DNA of 64,000 nucleotides, taken from contig NC_066591.1 of assembly GCF_905475345.1 (NCBI RefSeq), positions 4,772,001 through 4,836,000 on the forward strand, in the 5' to 3' direction. This DNA comes from Vespula vulgaris. Its lineage: Eukaryota > Arthropoda > Insecta > Hymenoptera > Vespidae. The first letter of the stretch is position 1. Each line of letters begins with the position of its first letter. The notes beneath the pieces are model-generated. The model was not told the origin of the DNA. It saw only the letters and a list, made by a program, of their open reading frames with translations, and did no database searches. Positions 41,481-56,271 of this stretch are shown here, piece by piece. Both the position numbers and the translations under genes were made by a program.

Positions 41481-44394
41481 TGTCGCATGTGAAAAATAAA
41501 AAAAAGCTGTCTCTCGTAGGGACTCCCCGTTATCCTACGGGATTTTCTCGCTTATTTCTTTTTTCTCTTTTCTTTTTTTCCCTCTTCTTTTTTTTTCTTT
41601 CTTTCCTATTATTTTTTTTCTCTAGTTCCTCGTCACACTATCCTTCTTTCCCCTTTACTCAAACTCTTCCGGGCAGCTTGCTTTTAAACGGAAGTTACGT
41701 AGAAAGTGCTGTGCGATAAGAGGAGTTCGAGGATTTTCACGAGCTAGAGCGAATCGTAGCAAAACTCCTTTTATCTCTGGCGTTTTTCGCACGTTACCGG
41801 AGAATCCTTATGTGAGAGACGTTGAGAAGCAAAGAATTGTGTCTTTCTAGCGGAACTGTCAAGCACGAAATTTGAGAATCGATCGTTTGATTCGAATTTT
41901 TCTTGAAACTCGTCGTTGTTCGACAAATAATACATCTATTACAAAACGCGTATTTATTCCAAACCTTTTATCTCGTTCATTATTTTTAAAGATTCATTAA
42001 AAATTTTCGTCTGAATGGATATGCACACATAAAGAAATTGATAAAAGGAAATATTTAATAGAAAATTTTTAAGAGATCCTTTTAAGAATAAACTGAAATA
42101 AACTGAAATAATGTCATTCGAGTATTACCGAGAGAAAACAGTGGATTTTGTTTTATAAGTAATAAAGTTTTCAAGATTCTCTTGGGATGAAGTTGAAATT
42201 TATTAGAAAAGTATTCTGTATCGTATATCAGAAATTCATTAAAGTATACTTTGGAAATACATCTGCATTTTATATATGGAATATTTCTTTCTGTATCTAA
42301 CAGTAAGTTATTAAATAATATAAAAAAATAACATCGAACACGAAGCTCTTTTCGAAATCATTTTATATCATAAATTACAAGCGACATTTCGTTTTCTCAA
42401 ACGAAAAATAACGTGACCCTTACTTCTTAACTCGAGTTTTTTTTGCTTATTTGTTTTTTCAGCTTTTCTTTTTCCTTTTTCTCCTTTTTTTTTTCGTTTC
42501 TCCTATTTCGCGCCACGACAATTCCGCCATAACGTGTTGCAAGTGGTGACATAAAAATTCTTGCGAGAGTACATATCTCTTGGAATTATTCTCGAGAATA
42601 TTTTCGCGCGACGGAAAGAGCAAAAACAAAGAGGGTAAAAGTAGAAAAATATTAGGAGGACCATACAAAAGAGGGGATAAATGAAAAAGAAAAAAAAGAG
42701 AGAGAAAAAAAAGAGAGAAAAAAAGGAGAAAAAAATTAAATCAACTCTATCCGATTTATTGCAACGCAAAAAGTAGTTTGTTGCTCGTGAATCTTTTAAC
42801 TTGTTTCCTCTTTGCATGAACGATTACGATTACGAATTTCTGGAAATACGAATATTATTCTCTACTATGTGCTACAAGAGAAAAGAAGAAATAAAAATAA
42901 ACGATATTCTCGAGAAAAATTATCGTCGGAGAACGTTCTCGTGATTTTACTTCGTTTCGATTATTATTTCGAGGTCCGAGAACTTTCTCCGTTTTGTTAT
43001 ATATCGACTGACATTTATTAACTCGTCGTAGTACTATCGCTAGAGACGAAGCGTGTAGCGTAGTATGTGTTTATGTGTATCCGTATGTGTGCTTTTATGA
43101 AGACTTGCAAGCACATATTAATTTTTATTAAATTTTCTTTGAAATTCTTTTTTCTTTTTTTTTTTTACTATCAACAGTAGCGTAGCTATATACATGTGAC
43201 GGGCGCTCGAGACGAAAATTGAACTTTATGTTCTTTGACGTATAAAACGCTACGTAAGCGAAAAGCTATGAGTTAAGAAAAAAAAAGAGAATAAGTAAGA
43301 AAAGTTATATCACTCGAGTATCTAGTATCTCGTACGTATTTATATACGTACATACTTAGTATACTCGAGGTACTATCGATACGTTTCTAATAATGACGAG
43401 AGCATGAGAATGAAGAAATGAAAAAATAGAAAAAATAAACAAACAAAATGAAGACAAAATAAGAATACAAAGAAAAAAAAAGAAAATTAAGAAGAAAAAG
43501 AAATTACAAAATTAAAAAAAGGAAGAGAAAAATATTCTTACTCGTCTCTTCTTGTCAATCAAGCAGATTTTATGATGTAAAAGAAAAAATTCGTCTTAAG
43601 GTCCGCCGTTATCTTCTAGCTACGATTCTGATTTTCTTAACATCAAAAGAAAACACCAAAATGCAGTGAGCGACAATGGCGTTCTTCTGTGAAACACAAT
43701 CTCCGTGACAAAATATAGACGGGTTACATTCAAAATACACGCTGCTAACGGAGGCAACAACAATATGACATTAAAAATAACGATAACAACAATAGCAACA
43801 GTAATAAAAATAAAAATGAAAAAAAAGGAAAAAATAATAAGAATAATAATAATAATAAATGATGATAATAAATGATGATAATAATAATGATGATGATGAT
43901 GATGATGATGACGATGATGATGATGATGATGATGATGATAATTATGATGATGATAATTGATGATAATTATTTGCGTTTGTAGTGAGGTTTAACACGCATG
44001 TGCGTTAACGATGCATCATATACGTATGTGTAAGTGTACGTGTGTGTTTGTAATTTGCAATCATCAATTACATTCGTCTCGGTATTATTATTACTTTGTT
44101 TGATTTCTTTTTTTTTCTTTTTCTTTTCTTTCCTCTTCTTCTTTTTCTTTTTCTTTTCTATCACTATCGACGAATTCCGTTTGTTCGTGGCTCAAATTTA
44201 CAGCTTCTTTTATTGTACTTTCTCGGTTCTCGATATAAGAAAATAGAAATATGGTAGGAGTTACTATGATACATAGACACACCACAGATGGTAATTTAGG
44301 TAAGGAAAGTTCAACGAGAGTCATGGGTGCAATGTTGAGGAGGAAACTTTTGGTCTCGGCGAAACTAAACGACTTTGTTATACGAAAATATGCC

Positions 44395-44439
<45 letters not shown>

Positions 44440-44506
44440 TGGAAGGGAAAAGAAGACAGGAAAAAAGTTAAAGAGTATGAATAGAGAGAAAGAAAAAGAA
44501 TTAGAG

Positions 44507-44552
<46 letters not shown>

Positions 44553-45593
44553 GTATATATAGGATTGTGGGTCTTATACGTACGATAGATAAAAGTAAAC
44601 TGATCGTGAAATTCATGTTTGTCTGTTGGAAGATCGACATAGTAATCGTGAAATTATTGGTTTCCGGTACGATCACGTTACTCGAGAATATCTCGATAGT
44701 GTCGTATACTATAGATTATACGTTCTTCTCGTGTCTATTCGTGCATGGTGTGTGTATCTGTATCTGCGCGCGTGTGTATGTGTGTGTTTGTGCGTAGGCG
44801 AATAATGATATAGGAAAAAAAAAGAAAACAAAAAAAGGGCAAAAAACAAGAAAGACTAAAAAAAAAAGAAAAAAGAAAAGAATACAAAAAAGAAAAAAGA
44901 AAAAAAGAAAAAGTTCCATCGAGAAATGTGATACAGAGAAAGGATAAAAATGCGAATGTATGGCGACCCATTGCCGATCGATGTGCGTGAAAGAGCTGGC
45001 TGTTCAGCGTCAATGCGGCAAAACCATTAATTAAAAGGACGGGTCCGTACGTATGTCTTTTTCTTAATATCTATGTTATAAATAAATATCTTAAAAGAGA
45101 AATGCTTTATCATTCGAAATTTGAGACAACTTTGAACGGGAATGTTAAACATTCATAAACTCTCTGGATCGTGACGTTAATGATTCCTCCATTTGAAAGT
45201 TTTCATCGAAAAGTTTGGAGAGACGAGCCGTCGGCGGTCGTTGTCTCTTTCAATTCAACTTCGACAAACTTATCTAGTTACATACTTACATATATCGACG
45301 AAGTTAGTACTCAACAGATTATGCAGAGTTCGATCTATGTAACAAAGTAAGAAAACTTTGATCGCGCTTGAAACTTGATGGGTTTGACGGTTATACACCA
45401 TAAGTATATTGTCATCGAAATTTCATAATTATTCTCTATAATTTCGATTAAAGACATACGGGCCTCCCTCCTTTGAAATAGGATACGAGACAACGAAATT
45501 GGCGAAAAGAAAATGGCGGAATGAAATAAAAAAAGAAAAAAAGAAAAGAAAAAAAAGGAAATGAAAAGAAAAAAAAAAGAAAAAGAAAAAGGA

Positions 45594-45633
<40 letters not shown>

Positions 45634-46897
45634 AACAATTGGAAACAATGGGGAAAAAGAAAGCCCAAGCGCAATTATTGCAGTACACGCGAGTCAAACA
45701 TCGCGCTACCATCGAAAAAAAGAAAGAGAGAAAAAGAGAGAAAAAGAGAGGTAGAAACTCGATGGGCAAATCTAAAGAGAAACGAATGAAATACTCCTTG
45801 ATTTATTTTTAAGAAGAATTTTATTCTTTTAAATTTTGTCGAGCCCTCATTTATTTTCACACTCGTATTCGTCAACTTCTTTTTGTCCCTTTCTTTTTTT
45901 TGTCTTTCTCTCCCTAACCCCCATAGATTCAGATTTATATATATATATATATATATATATCTGTTTCTCTCTCCCTTTTTTTCTCTCTCTTTTTGATACT
46001 GGTAAAGGATAATTAAGGTATATTTTTATGTCCAAAAACTCTGGACCGTTTCTGTGCGTCTGTGTTGGCGCGCGCGCGCTTATGTGTGCGTGTATTAGTA
46101 TACCTATTGCGCAAAACGGGAAAAAGAGCTTGACCCATGAATGAATGGTTGAAACGAGGGGATGAGACTCTGAAAGAAAAGAACATCAATTCATTTCCTT
46201 AGAGATCTCTTTCGACGACTTAACGACTTTTCTCGCACGGGTGATCGGTCTTTATTTAAAGTTTTATCGCGGCAGCTCTCTCGTCCCTCAACCTCCAATT
46301 TACACCGACCCTCCCCTTCTCGTTCCCCTCACAACTCGATCCTTCTACGTTCGAAATTTATCAGTACAACTGGGGGATTGATATATTGGAAAATAATAAA
46401 TACTTAAATATCGTCGATCCCTTGATAAATACTCTCTTATAAATAAGTTAAAGAATTCAGTATTAAGTTATCTAAGTGAATAAAAATTATTGTTGAAACA
46501 TATATATATATATTAAAATTATAATATCTAGATACTGTTCGTTGCTGATGGAATTAGATATTTCTTTTTCCTTTATTCTTTGATTAATTAATTATTGTTG
46601 ACCGGGTCGATAAATAAAAGTTAATAAAAGAAATAAAGTTTATTACATTGTCTTGTTCGTCATTTTGATCTGTATTTAAAAAATGTTGAAACATACGAAA
46701 ATGATCGTCTATCGTCCTTTCTTGTTAGAGTCTATGTCGCATTTAATTTAAAAATTGATTAACGTGTATAACGAGTTGTTATATTCGTACGAATATTATA
46801 AAATCCGTATTTCGAATTGGTTCATATTTATTGAGATATCGACGATATGTTATATATATATATATATATAACTCGCTTTTGCAAATCTCTCTCTCTC

Positions 46898-46953
<56 letters not shown>

Positions 46954-47961
46954 TGATTTGATTTGGTTTTAGAGAAGGAAAGAAAACTGGCATATCGATG
47001 TTCGCATAAAAAGTACCTAAGTAATAACGGTGGTGATTTATGCCGGACAAATGAATTCCGATGAATAAGGAAGTTAAAAGCATTCATCCGTTTCAGTCTG
47101 TCCGTTTCAAGAAAAGTTCACGAGAAAGGGGTTTGAGACTTTTCATCGCTCTATTTTCCAAAGACTCAAACTTTTCTCTCGGAGTCCGAAGGACCCAGCT
47201 AGCAATCGTGAAATTATCGTTTCGCCAGACAATTGATCTTCTTTAAGAAGAACGAATGTTCGATATCGAAACTTAAGGAAAACTTTTTTTTTTGACCAAT
47301 CATTCCATTCGAATTCTTTAAGTAATATAAATGTGTGTATATATATATTATATATATATATAAGGCAACGTTTGCATCCGCCAAACAAAGTAGTAATAAA
47401 AACAACAACAACAATAATAATAATAATAATAATACTTTCGCTAACGAGAGAAAAAAAATGTATGACTCGATAGAGTTTAGGCAAAAAATCGTACGATATA
47501 AATCACCACCGCGTGGCACTCGCTAATAACTCTCTCAGTTAATTCACCGGGGTCATTAATAACACGCGAAAAAGTAGTAAAACCGATTAGTTCGCTAAAA
47601 ATAAAAATAAAAAAGAAAGATTAATAGGGAATAAACTATTTTGTAATTTGTCATTGATTAATATTCGACAGGTTTATACTTTTTCGTTTCTTTCTTTTTT
47701 TCTCTTCTTAATTCTTCTTTTTTTCATTTTCTCTTGCTATATATAATCTTTCTTCGTTTTCGAATGAAACGCGTGGTAATTCGAATCTTTCATCGCTCTC
47801 GAACCAAAGAGGAAAATATATCGAAATGTAAGGTAAAACTAAATTTGTGGAAGAGCTTCGAGGTATACGTGAAACGATAGAACTAATCGCGTTAGAAAAG
47901 CTCTGAGAGATTCTAGAGGTATCGTCGGTTTCAAACACACATATATATATATATTTCAAGA

Positions 47962-48012
<51 letters not shown>

Positions 48013-49495
48013 AACTCTTGGACCAACGAAATGGACCGTATCAGATTATGTCGAGAACAAGGCATCACTTGCTTTATACAAGGGAACGTCAATTATCTGT
48101 TATCCCGTAACTCGAGAGAACTTTCAGTCCAACGTAGAAGCCTTTAAATAACCTACTCTCTATTAGTGCACCCTTAAAACGAAATACCAACCACGACAGT
48201 CTCAACGTACGATCGTGAATTCTTTTCTCGCATATAACGAACGTAACGAGTACGCGAATTTATTTGGTTTATCCTTTACTTCCAATTACGCGCTCCCTTC
48301 GACCGTACCACTCTTCATACAATAATGATAAATTGCTAATACAAGGGAGTCGATCCACTCGAAATTTTTTCATCGCTTCGATGAGTACATTTTCTGTTCT
48401 TGATTTAAATCAAATACGTTATACACTTGATTCTTCATTATATTCCTGTTTCGAAAGATTTTTAAGAATATTGAATATTTCTTGTAAATTAAAGGATTTT
48501 AACGGATCGACGAATGTGTAAGCTTCGAAAGGTATATATTTTACTCTGTCTAAATTGAATCGAATCAAGACTAAACATTAACAAAAAAAAAAAAGAAGAC
48601 GAAACAAAAAGATAATAAAAAAAAGAGATATAGAGGTTTTACTTAATGAATAATTATAATCTCAATTCGTACGCGTAAGAATTACATATTTTTCGATCCG
48701 TCAAATTGTCTTGTATTTTCGATCGTTCTTAAACTTTTGAAAAATTCTATTGGATATCAATATTGGAAATGTAAATAATTAATATTACTATAATACCTGC
48801 ATATAACATGTTTGACTTGAAAAAAAAATAATATCAGAGATGTTACTCTAAAATATGATCGTTTACGATCTTTGTTATTCTAGTACTTCACGAGGAAAAA
48901 ATTTGTATTAATTAACGAAGAAGAAGAGATAAATAGATCTCGTTAAAAACTAGAAATCGTTTCTCGTTAAAAATAGGATTTATTTTCTCACCTGGCGCTG
49001 ATCTTCCTCGACTTCTATTCGTAGTACCAGTCGGAGTCTGTGCGTTACACGATGGTTGACTACCGACCAAAGAAATATCCAATGGATTCGTCGTAACATT
49101 GATATTCGGTTTTTTCTGTCCAGCTGTGTGTTTCGTTTCGTTGGAATTTTTCTCGTTGGGCTCCGTAATTTTTATCAATGACGTGTGATTAGAATTAATG
49201 TTGACCAAAGCACTCTTCTCATTTTGTTTCTCTTTGGTAGCCATTAATGTTAGCATTGAGCTTATTTGACTTGGATCAGGTTGTCCGGCATCCACCGAGC
49301 CTCTCACCGGAGTACTAAATAAATTTTAAACAAATGTTATAGGTTAAATAAATTATTACATTACAATATAAAATAGGTCAGCAAAGCTTTTGCATTTTAT
49401 TCAATGGTCGAGTGATTTCATTATCCGAAACAGGAGCTTTAAATTTTTCAACAAATATGGAGTAATTTTAAAAAAGAAGTAATTTTAATTTTTAT

Positions 49496-49541
<46 letters not shown>

Positions 49542-52500
49542 CTGATCTGATTATCTCATATGCATATTGTAAATATTGGAGAAAAAATTGACCAATCCCT
49601 GAGCGAGTTACTTTTAGCCAGTTTATTTAAAATTCTACTAGTACGTTGATTTTTACAATATATTAGCGATTTTATAGATATTCAAATAATTATAACTCTT
49701 TTTAACTCTTTTTAAAATTGGTGGATTTTTATATGATATTTGTAAAATATGCATCGGACCGAACGAATCTACAAAATGTGCATATATAAAAGCGTTCGAT
49801 AAAAATTTGTAAAAACTATATTTTGTCTATTTAATTGCTAGTGTAAAAAAAAATTATATTTTTTTTTTGTTTTTTAATTATCGACATCTCACATAACATG
49901 CAATTATTTTTGATATTTATTAAACAACGTAAAATCTTCTCTTCAAATTATATAAAATTATTTAATATTAAATAACATGCGAATACTTTTTCGAGCTATT
50001 GTATATTAATATTCTCTTCTCCTCGTTTAAATTTTCTCGATAAATTTCATTCCGATCCGATAAGGGGATCAAAAGTTCAAGTAAAATATACGTCCTTTCT
50101 TTCGCTTGCTAATCTCATTTTATCCTGGTCTCACTATCTCTATCTCTATCTCTATCTCGTTCTTTCTGCGAGGTTTTAGGGGAGGATTTCGTCCCGGCAA
50201 AACTAGTTCTCCCGCAATTAAATTGCTTCTATTATTTCGACCGAAGCAAGCTTGCGTAACGAGCCACGAAAATCCAACTAATTGAGCCTCCATTTTATTC
50301 TCAATCTATATAGTAGATAGTATTATATGTTCATACATATGTTATACGTCGATTTTTTAACACACACGTATATGTGTATATATATATATAATTGTGTAAT
50401 ATACGTTTCTAATAATATCACGATATATCGAGCAAGTCGTTTAAAACTGGAAATGGAGTTACCTTGATTATTTTCGACGATAAAAACAAATTTTTGTGGT
50501 TGAAAGAATTTTTTTTTTCTTTTTCACGAAATATGTTTATTTGGAGATTATATTTTATAAAATATGGAGATCGTCGATATTCCTATATTTGAGATAATAT
50601 TTTATATAATTTAATTTAATTACACGTACTCGGTTAGGATAATTTTTTTTTTGAGAGTGGTTTTTTTTTCACAAAATTCCTCTGGGAATTTTCAATAGAA
50701 TTTCTTTCTTCTAAATAATAAAAGATTAATATTTTCAATGTTGATAGATAGATGAAAAGATTAAATTAAATTGTTAATATAAACTTAAATGATTTAGTAT
50801 GCTTGATTTAGAGAATATATTCAATATATTCTCTATGGGTGTGCAAAAACTACAGTTTATTCTTTTAATTAATATGAAATGTTCAAGCGTATAGGTGAAT
50901 ACGTAAGAGCGAAGTTATCTCATTAAATTCAACAACCAACGAGCTTGCACTGTTTTTGCTGTTATATCTCTGAGAGAAGTAGAGACAGCATCAGGACGTA
51001 TTTATCGGAACGTCTTCTCGTTGAAACGAGTGAATGGGAACATACACAGGGACCAAGTTCTGACTCCTTAGAGTTAGGTATCCTGACCACAAACTGAACA
51101 ACAGGTCGTAAGCAGCAAATGTCGCGTTCATTCACGAGTAACTCGAAAATAAAATCATCCATTAAGGGAATTAAGGAAACAAGATCCCTTTATTCCAATT
51201 ACAAAGAAATACGCATCTTACTCATTTCTTTTTTTTTTTGTTTTTTATATACATAATATTTTTATAAAAAGAAAAAGAGAAATGAATCACGGTAAAATAA
51301 ACTAAAATATCATTTACGAAAGATTATCGTAAACACAAAATAGAAGAAAATTTTTACCTGAAAAATTCGGCTGCCCTTAGATCAGGTAGGGGTGGTGTTC
51401 TACCGCTAATAAAAGTGAACCTGCACTCTTGATGAGCTCCGATCATAGGGGTGGGTGGGGGTGCTCCTGTGTCGTCTATGATATCAGAAATAGGCGACAT
51501 GGCACCGTGCTGGGCAGTGCTGCTGGATTGTACGTTGACCGTGCTTTTCGAATTATGTTCTACGTGATTGGAATCGACCTTCTCCGATGGAAGAACGATT
51601 TGTTGCGTGCCGGTGGAATTGCTTTGCGTGTCCTTCGACGTTGGCGCGACAGGTGGCGGCGACATTTCCGGTGGTACGTCTATCAAGTCAAAACTGTCGT
51701 CCGGTTGTTCTCCGTCCGTCGTCGTCACCTGCAACGATCGTTAGTTTTAACTTTTATTAATAAAAATTCATTGAAAATTTCTCGCCAATTTATCTCTCCA
51801 ATCGATAACTAGACAAAATTTAATCTCTTTCATGAACTTATTATATAGTTCTATTTTTTTCAAGAGTAATCTAAAAGATCAACAAGAGTAAACATATTTA
51901 TGGTTTCATTTATTTTGTTATTAACTATTTTAATAATTATTTTTGTTGACTGATTAAGAAAGTATTTTGAAATGCATTTTTAAATATCCTTAGCGTATAA
52001 AACTACGTTGTTTAAAGTTTGTTTGTAAGTTACAAGAAATATCTAAAGTGATCTATTCGAATATTATTTCAGAAACATCCTAAATCGAAATATTGTCCTA
52101 TCAAAAAATGATCAATGAACGATCCATATAAGTACAGTAGAGCTGTTAAAAGAATTACTATTTTTTTCGGAATCATTAAACGTAAAGCAACGTGAATTAA
52201 TGAGATAGGGAGGTAAATGTTACGATAGAGATTTTCTTAATGGAAAAGTCAGGATCAAAATATATATTTTGTTAATACTCTAAGCTGTATAATGCGAATA
52301 AGATTAATAATCGAACAGTTATGCTACTCCATCATTTTTTACATTATATTTTAATTAATTATAAAGAAAATCGATCCATCATTATTATATGTCACGGACA
52401 TATCGTAATATAATAAAATAATATATTATATTGCCTTTTTCTTCCTTCCAATATTCGAATTTATTAATCAATTAATTATACCACGGACACATTATAATAA

Positions 52501-55500
52501 CAATTAATAATAAAACATAATATTCCGATATATATTAAAATTAATCGCTCTGGCGTATATTTTATAACTAATCACATAAGGAATTGTGCCATGGAAAAAG
52601 CAATTCGACTGACCTACGATGAAATTTCTAATATAGGCTAAAATATCTTCACAATTATTATCCATATTTCAAAATGGTCATTCAATGGCGGCTTACGCCA
52701 CTTATAAATTCGAGATACATATATATATATATATATAAAACGAAGCGAAATCCTTAGGATCGATGACTCTAACATTTTACGAGAAAGACGTAGAAATTTA
52801 CTACCCAAGTTTAATTAAATCAAATCGGGAGACTTGATCGTGCTTTCTCGACGTTGCGCGTGAAGAAGGAAGTTTAATTCTCGTCGAGCAAAGCTCGCGG
52901 ATATCGCGCGTACGTACGAACGAACGAACGAACGAACGAACGAGATGGGGTGGGACGGGGTGGTATAGGGTGGGACAAGGGTGGTATACGAGATGGTAGA
53001 GGTAACAGCTACTTTCGGAAAATTATTAATTTCTTGCTCGTAATAATAAGAGGAAATTCCCTCAACCCTCCTCTCCTCCCAAACCCTCAACCAAGCAACC
53101 AACCAAACACCCATCCACCTACCCATCCTTCTACTCTTTCTTTACCCCACCCTCTTCTTCACAAGAGCGTCACAGCACTCTGATGTAACCATGGAATATT
53201 AAAACGGTTCGCGCGGCATCCGTTTAAAATGAATTTCATAGAAGGCTCCCTTTAATCTTTCAACTCTTTGATTCATGCAACTTTAAGCTGGTAAATTCGA
53301 GCACTAGCAAGAGCACCGGGAATAGTCGTTATTTTGCAAACAATGAATGTCACCTTAGTTATGTTTTTAACGTTCTCTCGAGTCACTTATGTACTTTCAA
53401 CGAACGTAGTAACTCACCTTTCATTATGATCGTTATTCTCTTATAGCGCTTCTTTTTCTCTCTTTCTCTGTTTCCATCTATCTTTTATTCGCATGAGAAA
53501 GAAGTGCTTGATCGTACGGTTGAAAAAAGAAAAAAGAAAAAGGAAAAAGAGATAGAAGGCAAAGAAGAAGAAAGAAAAAAGAAATGCAGTTACGTGCGAT
53601 ATTCGTATCTCTTTGGGAAGCACTTTTTATTTTTTATTCAATGTGTACTTTGTAACGTAACGTTAAGAGAAAAGAGAGAGATGAAGAAGTAAATATGTAC
53701 ATACGTTTGAGAAGTTAAAGGTTCGAAAGTATTGAAACTTGTTGTTTAATTTTCTTAATATTCTCGATCTTTCACACACATTACCCGCAGTTATATTACA
53801 TAGAAATTTGAACAGAGCTGCATTCACGGAGTTACAGCAACTTTCGTGAATTTATATGTTCCTAAGTACAGTTACTCCAAAGTATATTTTCTAGTCGAGC
53901 GTATCTCAATGAATTTTTATCCGATCGATTTGAAAATTTCACAAGCTGCTTAAAACGAGATGTTATCATTCAATGCATTTAAATTTGTTTCAATCAAAAA
54001 AATTTGTTTTCACGGAATTCTTAAAAATTGACGATCTTTTCGCAAATTTCTTAAATATTTTCATCAAAATGTCATCATTTTGTAAGACAAAAATTTTTCG
54101 TGCAACAAGAACTACTATAACCGCATAGCTTAAGACTAGATAAAAATTTTTTATTTACTACAGTACACACGAACGATATTATATCATAATATTTTTGATT
54201 TTAACATTTTACAAACGTATATGATTTAACATTTAAACCCAAAAAAATAATGGATTTTAAATTTCTTTTATAATCAATTTACAACAAACTCATAATTATT
54301 AAATTAATATTAACTGAAAGTTGTTTTTATTTGTTATTATCACTATTACTATTATTATTATAAGAATAGATAAACTAAAAATAATAAAGAATAAAATTTG
54401 TTTACTCTGATATCCTAGTATCCTAGTATCTAGTATATATTGATGGAAGCTGTAAAAATACGTCACTAAATCTAATGTTAATGATATATAAGGTTATTTT
54501 TACTGAGATATTGACTTGCTATAAAAAAAATTGATAAAAACAGTTTATATTTGATGCTGTTAAAGTAGTCTTTTCCCTTAATCGGTCACAACATTTCTAC
54601 CTTAGTTCCTCTTCTCCTATTCAACCGTATTCTATGTTTCTGAAAGACGGAAACTAAGTTAGTGGGCTAGGTACGGTCGACTTGGAGAATCGTTTTCCAT
54701 GTAACGTAGAAGTTAGTGTCAGCCGTTTGGAACAAGTTTCGTAGGGTATCCAATCGGATATCTTAACGGTCATAATAATAAAGTACGACGTTACATTGAA
54801 TATTACATGAAACAACCCAAAGAAACTACCTTACGATATCTCTCTGCTACAAAACCGTCCTTAGAATTTCAAAGATAAGATCTTTCAGTGTTCGTGTTTG
54901 ATCAAAGTAAGACTATCTCTACTTACGATCTCACAAGAAGAAACCACCAGATGTAATTCTGAAATTTTATCTTGGAAAATATATTGTAGGATAATAAATT
55001 ACGAGCAATTTATCAAAAATTTTAATACATGTTTTTTTTCTCTATTTTTTCTTTCTTTTTTAAGAAACTTGATGTTTATTGAAAAATTTGAAATTCTCGA
55101 ACGATTCTAAATCGAATAAAAATTGATAAGTATCCATCTCTAATTATCATCGATAATTATTCTTGTATCAATTGAATCGAATAATTGCGTCAATATTTCA
55201 GACGATTAATATCTGATACATAACATACACGCTATAAATAATTAATAGTAGCAGTTTCGTGCTAACACCAATTAGCTATGCGTACAATGGCATATATAGT
55301 TATGTAGCCAATACAATTTAATTTGTATATAACACCGATGTATTTTGCGAATAACGTGCCTTGAACAAATCTTTCTTCATTCTTGTAACGTGTTACATTA
55401 GTTTCCATTTCGTGGAATTTTTTATAATGATAATGAATTGATAACAATAAAAAAATTTCTTCTACCAGTATATCGAATATAGTTGTTTCTAAAAATGAAA

Positions 55501-56180
55501 GGAAGATTCGCCGTAATGAAATAATAAACTATTCGATGTTAGTCCTTTGTAGCGGTCCTCATGGCAATATAGCTTGGTATACGCAAGTATAAACTATACT
55601 TGTAACTTTATTACTATGGGGACGAGTATCTCTATTCTAATTTAAGTAGACACTTGTGAGAAGCTTGGTTTAAGAGCTTGGATAGCTCAGTGGACTAAAA
55701 TAATCTCTATGAACTATCGAGTTATAAACATGATAATTAACAAATAATAAAAGAAAAATTATTTTGACTTTTTTAAACATAAATACCTATATCGTAGAAA
55801 TAATCCTGAATATAAAGAACATAAATGATTATTAAAAAAAAAAAAGAACAAGTATAAAATTTTGCGATAAAGATTCGAGAATTCTCCATTTGTAAATGAA
55901 ACTATATTTTCATCTATATTTTTAGTCAAATTAAATTATCTCAGAATTATATTTCGTGTGACTTTATCTTGTAAAAGGTCTATTACAGTAATAATAGTAA
56001 TAATTAATCTATATCATAGGGCCACAATAGCCTAGTCATTTATTTAATTTTCACTTTAATAATAATAGTCCACTTCTCATTGCACATCTCCTTCATAAAT
56101 TCTCACAAGGCCTCTTTGTGTCGGATTTGTCCTTATTAATGCTTCAAAGGACCTTGATACTCGAGAGAAAACATATATGC

Positions 56181-56271
<91 letters not shown>

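Larger units (their letters stand above)
41205..48991 (-). other. Rgk intron 3 (7.8 kb)
   Basis: Microsatellites include (GTT/GTC)n 41211-41302 at its 3' end, (AT)n 41441-41476, AAT/GAT arrays 43845-43960, (GA)n 44398-44436, (AT)n 44511-44548, (GAAA)n 45595-45634, (CT)n 46890-46950 and (AT)n 47963-48007. A miRNA-like hairpin lies at 43313-43369. A relatively GC-rich unique block is at 46200-46370. No coding exon is recognised. Confidence 0.8.

Noticed and set aside
50962..51162. 66-codon minus-strand frame near exon 2
   Set aside because: Would be a tempting extra exon, but exons 2 and 3 already join in phase and its flanks lack convincing splice sites.
51429..51812. 127-codon plus-strand open frame
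   Set aside because: Antisense shadow of Rgk exon 2; no recognisable family and no start or splice context.
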